Assembly (NCBI GenBank): GCA_016748015.1
Contig: JAAOMT010000441.1
Location: 100,204 to 164,203, forward strand
Direction: 5' to 3'
DNA: 64,000 bases
DNA from: Geosiphon pyriformis
Lineage: Eukaryota; Glomeromycota; Glomeromycetes; Archaeosporales; Geosiphonaceae
Position 1 is the stretch's first letter; the number at the start of each line of letters is the position of its first letter. The position numbers and the translations under genes were made by a program. Below are positions 10,423 to 22,200 of this stretch, piece after piece. The notes beneath the pieces are model-generated. The model was given only the letters and a program-made list of their open reading frames with translations, ran no database searches and had not been told where the DNA came from.

Positions 10423-13400
10423 CTACATAGTCAGACAAACCAGACTATTATCCCCAACCAAACCAGCTTTTTCTATATCCATTCTATGTTTGGCCCTAAC
10501 AGTCCATACTTTAGTGTGATACAATTCTACCACAAATCTGATATATTCTACAAGGGCTAGAGTAGTTTTTTTTTGCTTCTTAAAAACTAAAACAGCTTCA
10601 GCATACAAATCTCTTACCACAAACCTCTTGCAAACTGCTATATAAAGACCTATATCCGAAGAACACAATGAAAGCAAATGCAAAACAGCAGATATAAATA
10701 AATACATAAGACCAGACATTAACATTCATTTCTTAGTAGCTTTAACCAAAATGTTCCTGTGGAGACCAGAGTTATCAGAACAAATAAAAACATGATCAGA
10801 CAACTCCATTTTGCCATACAGTAAGCACAACACTCCAGAATAACTTTTGTTATACAATCTCTTCTTAACTGCAACCAGCAGCTGTCTGTAAACAGTCTTT
10901 ATCAAGTATGTGCACAAATTGGCTGACTTTCTACTGGTGAATTCAGAAAGCATATGTGAATTAGGATACCAGATTGTTGCAGTAGCCCCCCAATCTATTT
11001 TCTTAATCATAACATCTGGAATTACATCAAAACCTAAACCAGCTTCCCAATAGGCATAACATATCAACCAATATAAGTTTCAAACAAAATAACAAGCATT
11101 GCCAGATATAGCAGTTTTCTCAGTGACCAAAAATCTTTTCTGAATTCTCACCAGCATAGAAAGAAATGAGGAAGTTGCCTCATTAACCAATGCATCAGCC
11201 TTAACATTGCCCAACACATCTGAATGACTCTTAACTTTTACCCATTTAATAGAAATATTTTTACTTTCAAAAAGATTGTTTATATGCAATTTTTTGATCT
11301 AACATTGGTTACAGAAGTTGGGCACAGCAACAGAAGCCTTGGAGATACAGACATCAATCACAGCTTGACTATTCGAGTACAAAACCACCAAGCACGAAGA
11401 TGGAACACACTTTAACACTAGCACCATAGCTTACAATTTAGTTAAAGTAGAAGACAAAAGCTCAGCCATTCTAATCCCAATACCAGCATCCACAGCTGGG
11501 AAGTATGCAGTCACTCCACTCACCATTTCAGCAGAACCAGCACATTTTAAGGATCTGTCTGTATAAACTTCAATGCAATCAAACCACATCTCTAGTAAAC
11601 TATCACAAACATCAAAAAACCTATCAGAATCTAAAACACTCAGCACATTCTCTCTACTAGCAGAAGTAGTTCTAACTCCCAAAAAAACAGATTTGTTCAT
11701 AAAATCAGATGTCAAGAAGAACCAGCAAGGCACTGGGCCTCTTGGGTCCAACTACTTTCAATGACGAAATGTTTTCCAGTCTATTACCTTTCCTTTCTTA
11801 TCAAAAATTCTGTTACCAAATGCAACACCAAATCATTTCAACAAAAAAATGAATTTGTAGTACAGGAACTGACCCAAGATGCCAAACATTAGAAAGTTAT
11901 CTGATTCATAAAAGGGACAAGACAAATTGTTCATCAATGACAAATTATTTTCCAAAAAAATCTTCACCACTTCAGCTAAAAAATTGTTTACAGGACTAAT
12001 ACACAACCTAACAGGAAACTGTAAAAGGTTCAGAAAAGACCATCTCAAAACTTGCAAATCCAAAAATCTATGATCAAATAAGTGTTCAAGAATGTTGCGT
12101 CCATTGGAAAATGAGATCAGAGATGCCAACTTCTTTTCAGACTGTACTTGCTTAAAGGGCTTCAAACTATATAAAGAAAGATGGTGTAAAACCTCACTGG
12201 AAAAGTCACATGATAAACCAGTTTTGGCTCTAAGACCTTTCTTAACCATAATATCCCACTTGTGACACACACCCAAAGATATAAAACTGAATTGAATATA
12301 ATAGCTAACAATGAGTTGTAAGACCGCTAATACCAAATAACAGAACTGCTTGTCCATAATGGCCTTCTTCGACATTATATTAGAAAAAAATCTGACATTC
12401 ACATGAGTTTAAGCTATACTGGGCTTAGAAAGATCCTCAGTTGATAGAAAAATGCCCAAATACCAGTGTAATTCATCTTTTTTAGCAATTGAAATCAGTG
12501 ATCTGTTGATCAACAGTGAAGTATCTTTAATTCCTTGATTAATAAGAATAGCTACTATTTTATCACTATTAATTGAAATGTCATTAATTACAAAAAACTC
12601 ACTTGCAATATTCAAAATATACTGCATAGATGCATAACTACTACCAACCCAAATTGTATTATCAATGAAAGCACCAGCAGCCAAAAAAAAAGTCTTTTTA
12701 CCACTTACTTTAATTCTGCCAAACTTTACCACAAACCTAAAATCAATTCTGTACCCACATAAATGCTTATGTCTTTTTACCTCACACAAAAGTGAATCAT
12801 AAAAGATTCTCCAAAGTAGTAGAGAAAAGACTTCTCTCTGATCCAACTTATCATGCATCTTGTAGCCTGTTGATAGTCCAAAGTCTGTTATTACCCTGTT
12901 GACCCAGTTCTCATGAATGTGACCAAAAAATTTTATAAAATATTCACATATTTTGATGTGATACAAACTTGCTCGCAAATGATGCCAGCCCACTGAATTA
13001 TAAGCTTTGTGCATATTCTGCAGTATCAACCAAAGCTCTCTGTTTTTTTCCAGAGCATTTTCAATAACTGATCCAATAACAAAAATAGGAGACTGGGTTG
13101 ATGTACCCTTCAACACCAAAAAATTGTCACCACAAAAAACATTGAACTTGCTACAAGCCAAAGATATCCGATCAAAAAGAATCTTAGAAAGTATTTTACA
13201 TGCAGTATCAATTAATGCAATAGGTCTAGTATTTGTTAAAATACCATTCCATTCGTAAGGTTTCGGAATCATTGAAATCTATGCTTTCTTTTAGAGATCA
13301 GCAACTGCACTCTGACTCAAACACAAATTTAACAGTCCCAACAGACAGTTCAAAACCTCCTTACTACAATGCTTTCAAAGCTTGTTAGGTATTCCTGACA

Positions 13401-14973
13401 ACCCAACTGCCTTATCATTTGGCAAGTTACCAACAACCAAAGACAATTTTTCCATACCAATTTTATTTATTACATCAGAGAAAGTACTACCATTAACATA
13501 ATCTAGAGACATATATTGTCGAAACCAAAGATCAGGTATTTTTGGAAGAACTGACCACTTTTTTGTCCACCCTTTTATAATCTCATCAACCTTAAGCTTT
13601 ACTTCATCAGACTCAAACACCAGCTTATCTTCTACTACCAAGTAATCCAAAACCACTTTGTAAAATAGATGTTCTAAAATGCTCTTTATCATCTTTCTTT
13701 TGTCAGAACAAAATTTTTCCATACACTAATCAATTGCTTTTTTTATAATAATATTCTTAGCAACCTTAAACTCACAATACTTAGATCTCCAATACTTTTT
13801 CTTTATTACTAATAAATGTTTAACCAAATCTATTGAGTTCACACCAGCCAAAACCATGCCATTAATCTTGAAAGCTTCAACTTCATCAATAGCCAACCAA
13901 ACCTTAACAAGATGGTTGAAATCCAATAAATTATCAGAATTCCAATATTTCACAATCTTTGCAACAAGCAGTTCCAATTTAAAGAATTTTGAAGATTGTT
14001 TATTCCTTAAACAGTTATACTTACTATATCAAATCTTAGAGAAAACTTTATTGGCAGCTTGTACTATGGTTTCTTCCAATATTCTCCACATCATATTTAA
14101 GTTACTATTGTTTCTTACTTCCTCAAACATGTCTGATCTAACCAACAACTCAGCAAATGAATGGTCTTTAAAGCTTAATCATTGAATGTTATCCACATCT
14201 TTTATTTTAAACTTCCACTGATTTCGGTTGGCTTGTTTGCAAATGTTAATAAGACAGGCATCTAGTAGTCCACTTAAACCAACTAAAACTGAAACTGATT
14301 TATAATCTGTATTAAAAAACTCAGACATATCATCAACTTTATACAATACAATAGCGGATGCCAAATTCTCACTCATTAGAATAAAATCAATTACCCTCTC
14401 AACACCTCTAGAATTGCTCCAAGTAGGAGATTTGGTCAGTAAATATCTAACAAAGATGTTAACCAAGCCCAACCCCAAACAGAACTTGAAATTCACACTT
14501 TTCTGAAAACTGTTTTCATTAAAATCACCATCCAAAATCACAAAAAAGCTGGAATTAATGGCTTTAAAGACCATAAAATTGATATCAGCAGCTTGACCAA
14601 AATGTGTGCCAATAAATGCACCAGCATACAGACCCAAGATTGTAACTGAAAGCTTGTTTTTGAACAAAAGACACACAGAAATCAAATGACCAAGAATCTC
14701 CTCCACTTTCAATATATGCCAAGCTAAAAAAGTGTCCATAATTATAGCAACTCCAGCACCACAAAACCCAACATCCAAACCAGTAGTAAAAACCTGAATC
14801 CTATTAAACTTATTTATAATCTAAGACCTAATATCAGATCTTAATTTTGTCTCAGTAACAATAGAAATCATGTTGCCTGACTTTTTATACCAATAAACAA
14901 TGTCATCCTGTTTAGATAAATTCATTATACCCCTAACATTACATGTAACCACTCTTCAAATGAGCTCACTCAT
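10423..14973 (-). pseudogene. LINE A ORF2: endonuclease-reverse transcriptase-RNase H, inactivated by stops only
   Basis: All recognisable pieces lie in a single frame from ATG 14973 to the stop at 10423, about 1516 codons with many in-frame stops and no frameshift that I can see. The order is APE endonuclease (ETKLRSDI, then LDGDFNEN with the catalytic GDFN intact, then TDY where TDH is expected), reverse transcriptase (IPKPYEWNGILTNTRPIAL, LILQNMHKAYNSVGW), and AFIDNTIWVG in place of the catalytic FxDD. RNase H begins VYTDRSLK, and the C-terminal motif reads CLLYGKMELSDHVFIC. The D-to-N, H-to-Y and C-to-Y changes are all C/G-to-T/A transitions. No enzymatic activity is expected. Confidence 0.88.
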
Positions 14974-16853
14974 TAATACAAACGACTTGCCAAGGAGTCT
15001 AAATTCACACATAACAGATCTAACTTCCCCAAAATCAAGCCAATGGAAACTTCAAAAGCTACCATCTTAAATTTTAAACTACCAACTTTGAAAGTAAGAA
15101 TCTTTGAACTACTTAAACCCAAATCCACAGTCTTGCTCTCAACAATAGAAGATGGAGGAAGAAATAACAGCTGTGAGACATTCAGAACCATATCAGCATT
15201 TAACACTAACTTGACAAGAGCAGAACCAACTGGAGGTCCAACATTGGGAACAGACACCAGAGGCACCAGCTCCATACCATTCAATCTGCACAATATACTT
15301 GACACTTGATCAGCTAGCAATTTCAAAAAGCACTTCAGTAAAGCTAGACAATTGTGTATTGAGGAATCAACATGATTAATTAGCATGCTTCTTTTATCAT
15401 GCAAGACACCAGAAGAAGAGAACCCAGATCCAGAACCTGAACCAGAAAGAGAACCACCAGAAGAAGAAGCAAGTGAAACCACCTATGTTCAAGACTTGCC
15501 ATCAAAAACAGCAGGATGAAAAATGGGAACACCCTTTTTCACATACAGTTTTGCTAGCTAAAGATAATGCTCTCCAGAAGTGACTCTTTTAACAGACTTT
15601 GAAGGTTTAGTACTGAGTACAATTGGTGCATCACACTTCACAGAAAAATGACCAAAATGCTCACAATTTCCATAGTAAACCAAATCTAACCTAGTCCAAA
15701 AACATTTAATCTCACCAAATATTGACTCAGTATGATATACAGACTCCAAATTCTCACTAGATCCAAAACCAATTACAGCACAGCGAATTTGATTACTAGA
15801 ATTCAATAAACAATTGATAACGCAGATTTTTCTACCAATCCTATCTAAAAAAGTGCCCAAATTATGAGCAGTTGTTTTCACTAGCAGAGTAAACAGCAAA
15901 GCTCTAAATTGATCCCTAGATGCCCAAGTATTGTGATTTTCTACAGCCATAGTCATACACATTAAGTCTTTACCAATTAAAAAGGATTATTTAGTAGCCA
16001 AATGTTTAGTCTAACCTAGTTCAGCAAATTTCATCATAGCTTTTTACCACATTTCAATCAGTTGAATTTTGATTGACTTAATTTTGCCAAATTCAGCTAG
16101 TGCAGCGACGATCATTTCCTTTGGTGTGTTCATAAGAATTTTTTTGATGATTACAGCCCAATCTGAATGGATTCTTTGTCTTTTGAGATCGCTGTTTACA
16201 TCAATTCCTTTTTCTCTGGCCAATAAAATAGCCTTTTTTATGCTTTTTTCTGAAGTGAAGATAGATCGAATGATTCTCTCAAATTTTAAGGAGGTAGTGG
16301 CCCCCCCAAAACCATTGACTGAAGAAAAAAATTTTCTGATTAACTGAGTTTTTGTCATTGCTAATTTTCCTTCTATAGCTGAGAGATTAATATCCAAAGC
16401 AAATGACTTTTTGACTAACACTTCCACAGGAGTTTTGATGACCTTTGGGTCAATCCACTTTTTTTCAAGAGAGATAAACAAGCAAGGAAGGAGTACAACT
16501 TCATTATTATCTATATAAAAGTTGGAAGAACTGAGTGGAGAACCAAAAACAACACTAGTGTTAACCCATTTCACCTTAAGTGTAGTAGCAGCTGAACCCA
16601 AAAAAGACCCATCATTCACACCAGACATGCCAATGTTCTCATCATCATCAGATAAACTATTCACATCAGAATATATATTGTCACCAGACTCAGATTTACT
16701 AAGAGATATATCTCTTTTATTACTAGAGTGTTTGATATTACCAATAATAACTTTCTTCTTCTGAGAAAATAAACCACCAGCAGAACCATAAAAAGCACCC
16801 TTAGGTGCCTTCTTCTTAGATGTGGAGCTACTTGCAGTAGCCTTAATATCCAC
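14973..16853 (-). pseudogene. LINE A ORF1: RRM-like and zinc-knuckle nucleic-acid-binding protein, with stops
   Basis: ORF1 protein expected to coat the LINE RNA. One frame from ATG 16853 to 14973 with a few stops. The N-terminal basic Ser/Lys region starts MDIKATASSSTSKKK and contains FSQKKKVIIGN, as in copy D. It is followed by VNGFGGATTSLKFERIIRS and an RRM-like unit (ILMNTPKEMIVAALAEFGKI, KSIKIQLIEMW), a second RRM-like unit, and a zinc knuckle whose first Cys is lost (YYGNCEHFGHFSVKC). The C-terminus is Ser/Val-rich and predicted helical. The last codon before the ancestral stop has become TAA (CAA to TAA), one codon before the TGA that overlaps the ORF2 start. Confidence 0.8.
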
Positions 16854-16984
16854 GAAAAATGGGTTATTACTAGGTAAAAAAATGTTGATATAAACTAAAA
16901 ACCAAAAGAACTTTTTTTCACAAAAAATGCACTTTTTAAGGATTTTTAGAGATAAAAAAGAAAGAAGTATTTGTTTTTTAATAA

Positions 16985-17175
16985 ATTAATTTAACTAAAT
17001 TCAGCAAATTTTATTACAGTTTTTTGCTATAATTTAATAAATTACAATTAAATTAATATTATTTAATTAAACTTAAACAAAATTAAAATAATTGTTTTCT
17101 TAAATATATTTATAAAATTTTTTTTAACAATAATATTTTAATCTAATTAAATATTTTGTTTTTTAAGATTATTGT
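16985..17175 (-). mobile_element. Small decayed LINE ORF1 scrap between copies A and B
   Basis: aattcagcaaattttatta followed by agttttttgctataattta mirrors the segment of LINE A at about 16020-16060 (ttcagcaaatttcatcata, agctttttaccacatttca). Orientation is the same (-), with almost only C-to-T type differences. It fills the gap between two divergent full-length LINEs and shows that an older copy was there. Confidence 0.5.
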
Positions 17176-17315
17176 AAAAACATATAAAAAACTCTCTCTT
17201 GTCGATCTCCTGGCCATGACGAGAGCAAAAACTTTATTATAGAAATAATTTCTTCCTTTCTTTCTTACCTTCAGTTTTCGCAGTTATTTCTCTCCTCTCT
17301 GATTTATTTGTTGTT

Positions 17316-19277
17316 ATGGAACTGGCTGGCTTCTTTGCTGGTGGCTCTGGTTTTGAATCAACTGGGTTAGGGTTCCAGTCGGGCAACAAGAAAAAAGCAC
17401 GAGTTGAGAGTGTCTATTCTCACAGTTCGTCATATAAGAAAGCTAAGAAACCTGAGATTGCTGTCAGCATTGTGAATTTGTTGGCTGGCTCTTTACCTGC
17501 TGTTTTGTTACATTCTGGTGTTGATGATCAAAAAGTGTTTTGGGGAAGCAAAGTTGAAAATAAGGAATCCAGTATAAGTAAAGTGTTAGATATTAAGAAT
17601 TTAAGGAACACAGTGGCTGAAGAGATAAGTTACATCAACTCCAACACTTCTGAGACTGATGATATGGTAGATAATGCTACTCCAAGGAAAATGTGAACTA
17701 AGACTTACGTCTTAGAGCAGCCACCTAAAATGTCTTCTCTCTATTCTCTGAGTAATAACAATACTGAGTTGGTGCTTCTGGCACCTAAGTTTGTTAGATC
17801 CAATCAGCTATTGCTTACCAAGTCACATGTTAAGACAAAACGGAGTTTTGAGCCAGTGAGATTGTATGCTTTGAATATTGAGCTTTCATCAGTGTCTGGA
17901 AAAACCAATGGTAATAAGTTAGTTTTTGTCAAAAAAAATTTTTATCAAATTGATGGTTTTGGGGGAAGGGTGTTGACTCCCTCAAAATTTCCTGGGATCA
18001 TCAGATCTTCATTTACTTCAGAATTGAGTTTAAAAAAAGCTAGGGAATTGGCAATTCATGAGAAATTTGTGGCAAATAGTAATGTCAGGCATGTAAACAA
18101 AATTTCAGATTGGGTAATTGTTGTTAAGGAAATTCTGGTCAATCTTCCCAAATTGGCTGTAGAATCTGTTTTCTCTAAATTTGGAAGAATTGTATCAATT
18201 AAGATGCAATTGATTGGTTTGTGGCAAAAAGCTTTGGTGAATTTTGAGTTATCAGAGATTGCTGATTTGGTCACAGCTAAATGGTCTGTTTTCATGAGAA
18301 AGAATTCAGTTTGTGTGGCTAAAGCTGTTGAAGATAAACAATCGTGGATTTTCAGGGATCAACATCGGACATTGTTGTACACTCTTCCAGTTAGTACAAC
18401 AGCTCATGATTTTTCAGGTTTACTGGAATCATATGATGAAAAAACTTGTTTCATTGGCTGTAATCCCATGTCGTATGTGCATGATAGATGTGCAATTATG
18501 TGTTTTGTTGATGAGGCATCCAAATTGGCTGCTATTGGTTCCGCTCCAGTGTTTAAGGGTGTGAATTTGTGTTGGGCTGGCCTTTCTTTGGCCATTTGTG
18601 CTCATTGCAAACAGTTTGGTCATATCTCTGCAGAGTGTTCTTTGGGTGGGAATTCTGGTTTTCATAGCAAGCAGGTGATAACTCCTCAGAATCAGGTTGG
18701 TTTGGCTAATATATATAAGAAAAAGCAAGTGCCAATTGTTTGCCCAGTTTTTTTCGGTGGGAAAACTTGGGCCCAGGTTGCTGGTGGTTCTCTTTTTTGT
18801 AAGGTTTCATTGAATTCTTCTGGTTTTGGTTCATCTTCAGGTGCAAAATCTGTTCCATTGGTCTCTGATTCATGTGACAATTTCTGTTTGGCTGAGCAGA
18901 TGGCTTCTCTGGAACACTCTTTGGAGCTTTTAGCAGACCAGGTTTCAGATATTTTGAAAAAATTGAGTTTTGTAGATTTGGCGCCTCTGATGTCCAGTCC
19001 CTATGTGTCTCCTCCAGTTGTTGTTGCATCTATTACTGCTAATATGGATTCGAATATGGCTCTTGATGTTGAGACGGTGTTTTTTCTTCCCCCTCTTTCA
19101 GCTGCTGCTGATTCGGTTGTTGACCTAAGCTCAAGTAGTTTTAGAGTTTTGACCACCAAGGTGGGTAGATTGGAGTTCAAGATGGTGGCTTTAGAAGTGT
19201 TAGTGGAATCTGTTTTGGAGAGGTTAAATTGTTTGTGTTCAGATTTGGGTTCATTGGCTTTGTTTTCTTCTCAATGA
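17316..19277 (+). pseudogene. LINE B ORF1: RRM-like domains plus CCHC zinc knuckle, one internal stop
   Basis: Nucleic-acid-binding ORF1 protein of 653 codons, the best preserved ORF1 of the window. A single TGA at 17694-17696 (from CGA or similar) splits it into 126 and 515 residue stretches in the same frame. The second stretch has an RRM-like unit (VIVVKEILVNLPKLAVESVF, SKFGRIVSIKMQLIGLWQKA), a second RRM-like unit (HRTLLYTLPVSTTAHDF, CAIMCFV), and an intact CCHC knuckle (CAHCKQFGHISAEC). A Ser/Gly-rich linker and a C-terminal helix with heptad-like leucines (MASLEHSLELLADQVSDIL) follow. It ends in CAATGA, overlapping the ORF2 ATG by four bases. Confidence 0.82.
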
Positions 19278-22200
19278 GTGATCTTGTTTGAAAAATTGCA
19301 ATATGTAATATAAGGGGCTTAAATAACTCAGCCAAACAGGCTAATATTATTTGATGGCACAACGATATGAAAAATCTGGTTTCAATTTTCACTGAGACAA
19401 AACTTAAGAGTAATATTTGCCTGTGGATAATCAACAAATTTGATGGGGTTCGGGTGTTCATGTCTGGTCTGAATTTTAGTTACATGGGTTCTGAAATTGC
19501 TATTGTAATGAACAACTCTTTAGCAAAGCATGTTTACAAAGTTTCTGAAGTGCTTGGTTGGCTCTTGTCTATTAAGCTGCTGTTCAGGAATAAACTTTCT
19601 GTGTTAATTTTGGGTCTTTATGCTGGTGTTTCTGCATCAGTTTGGTTTTTTCAAGCTGGTAAAATCAACTCTCTCATTGTAAAGGCTGTTAATGAGTCTT
19701 CTTTTGTTGTTCTCAGTGGTGACTTTAATGAGGACAGGTTTCAAAAGTGTGCTAGTTTTAAAAAATGCTTTAATTTGGGCTTAATGAATTCTCTAAATGG
19801 GAGCCCAGCTGCAAAAACATTCACTTGGTGCAATTTTCATGGTGTTTTAAAAATGATTGATTATGTGTTTGTTTCCTCAAATCTGGTTAATGCTGTTGTG
19901 GATTGTAGTGTAGCTGATGTTGTGAACCATTTCGATACTGATCACATGACTGTTTCTGTTTCTGTGAGTTTGGGTGGTTTGCTTGATGTCTAATTGAACT
20001 CACTGTGCAAACAAGCAAATAAGAACTGTTGGAAATTTGATGTCAAAAATATGAATGATACCAAAAGGTGTGAGTTTAATGCAGCTATGATGGCTAATGC
20101 TGCCATGTTTTTGGATGATTTCTCTTTGGCCAGTAAGTTTTCGGATCTGGGACATTGTTCACAAGATTGTGGTTCTCTCAGCAAATGGAATATTCAAGAA
20201 AAAGTGGTTCAAGGGTTTTGAAAGTGTTTTTATCAAGGTGTCTTCCAAGTTTCACAAGCTAGAATTGCTAGTTTCTAAATTGGTTAAGGCTTTGCATTTG
20301 GTCTCTAGTGATGTTTTTGCTTCTTTGTTGGAGGTGTGGAACAAGTTTGATTCTACTGGTGCATTAGCAGTGAGGTTTCTCTTTTTCTCAGGTTCTGACT
20401 TTGGTCTTATTCGATCTGCACTGGCCAAGGCAAGAAAGTTGTACTGCTCTTCCAAATTGCTGGAATCTAGGTGTGCTGAGGAGTTCTCTATCAAGCAGAC
20501 TATTAATAGAAGAATGGAAAGTTTCGAGTTGAACAAAAGCCACACCATCAGGAGTGTGTTGGAGCATTCTTTTCGCGAAGTGGTTTTAAACCATTTGGTT
20601 GTGGATGACAAGCTGGTTCTGGAGCCTGAGTTGGTCAAGTCTAAGGTGGATGTGATAATAGAGAAATGGACTAGGAAGCATAAGGTGGTGACTGATATCT
20701 CAAATAATTGGATTCATCAATACCAGCTCTTGGATTATGTTTTTGATGGTGCTTTTTTTGACATTATGAGCATGATTGGTTTTGATGAGATGTTTGCTGT
20801 AGTATCAAGTCTGCCTGATGAGAAAGCAGCTGGCCTTTCTGGCATCTCAAATGAATTATAGAAGTGCTGTGACAAGTCAGTTTTAGATATGCTTTTGGTG
20901 CTTTTAAATTGTTGTTTGGTTCATGAGTCTGTTTCTGGTTCTTGGAAAGAAGTCTGGGTCTCAATGATTCCTAAACCATATGAGTGGGAGAGTGTTCTTA
21001 CAAACACCCATCTCATTGCATTAATAGAAACGGCCCGCAAAATTCTTTCCAAGATTCTCTCAGACAGAATTTTCTCAGCTTGCAGCACGTTTGATATTCT
21101 TTGTGGAGACAACTTTTCTGTCTTGAAAGGTACATCGACACAATCTCCCATTTTTGCCATAAATTCTGTGATTGAGGATGCTTTAGAAAAAACCATAAGC
21201 TGTGGCTGGTGTTACAAGACATGTGTAAGGCCTATGATTTTGTTGGGTGAGTTCATCTCAAGAGAAGCTTAGTTGGGATCAAAATGTGTGGCAGGTTCAT
21301 TAGATTTTTTGGTGGGATTCACAATGGTTATGTTAACAGAGTAATAACAGACTTTGGTTTAATTGATGAGTATTATGTTCATGACAGTTTGGATCAGGGG
21401 GAGGTTTTTTTGTCTCTTCTCTGGCACATTTTCTATGATTCACTTTTGTGTGAGGTTAAGAGACAAAAGAGTATATGTGGGTACAAATTGAATTCTTATT
21501 TTGTTTCCAAGAATGGCCGGGTAGAGTTTTGTGCTGGATTAACATCATTTTTTGCTACAGGTGCTTTTGTTGATAATATCATTTGGGTTGGTAATAATCA
21601 GGCTGCTACATAACACATTCTCGACATTGCTAGTAAATTTTTTAGATTTAATGACATTTCCATAAACAATGACAAAACTGTGGTCATTCCTATTAATTGT
21701 TAGGTGACATCCCCCCATTTAACTATCAGTGGCACAACAATTTTTATCACAAAGAAAGGTGAACCTTACTGTTATCTGAGTATTTTTTTATCAACTGAGG
21801 GTTTGTTGAAGTCTAGTTTGGCTAAGGCTTATTTGGATGTGTGGTTTTTTGTTAATCTTGTTCTGAGAAAAGCTATCTCAGATAAGCAGTTTGCTTATTT
21901 GGTGTTGGCAGTCCTGTTTCCAATTATCGGCTACAGGACTCAGTTTAGTTATGTTCATCTCAGTGTATGTAATAAGTGGAATGCTCTGATCCACAAATGT
22001 TTAAAATCTAAATCTGGTCTCTTTCATGACTTCTCCAGTGATGCACTTTATTATCCTTCCCTATACAATTTGAAATCTTTTGAGCAAATTCAGGCTGAAA
22101 GCAAATCTGCTTCTACAGTTTTTTTTGCAAATTCAGCTGGAATTTTGGGTCAATTGTTCTTTTACAGATCTCATGATCTTTAAGTTCTTAGCTGGAACCC

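Larger units (their letters stand above)
10150..16972 (-). mobile_element. Full-length non-LTR retrotransposon (LINE), copy A
   Basis: A two-ORF LINE read on the minus strand: 5' end near 16972 (pyrimidine-rich start shared with copies B, C and D), ORF1, an ATGA junction, ORF2 (APE-type endonuclease, reverse transcriptase, RNase H, C-terminal Cys/His motif), a conserved 3' end at 10171-10275 and an A/T-rich tail. This arrangement resembles RNase H-bearing clades such as Tad or I; the clade is inference. Its ORF1 type and 3' end place it with copy D. Both ORFs keep one frame throughout but are studded with stops, so it cannot move on its own. The head-to-head neighbour is copy B. Confidence 0.9.

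Noticed and set aside
17195-17235. ctctc...gagag hairpin-like island just upstream of LINE B
   Set aside because: The stem is too short and imperfect to claim an RNA or regulatory element.
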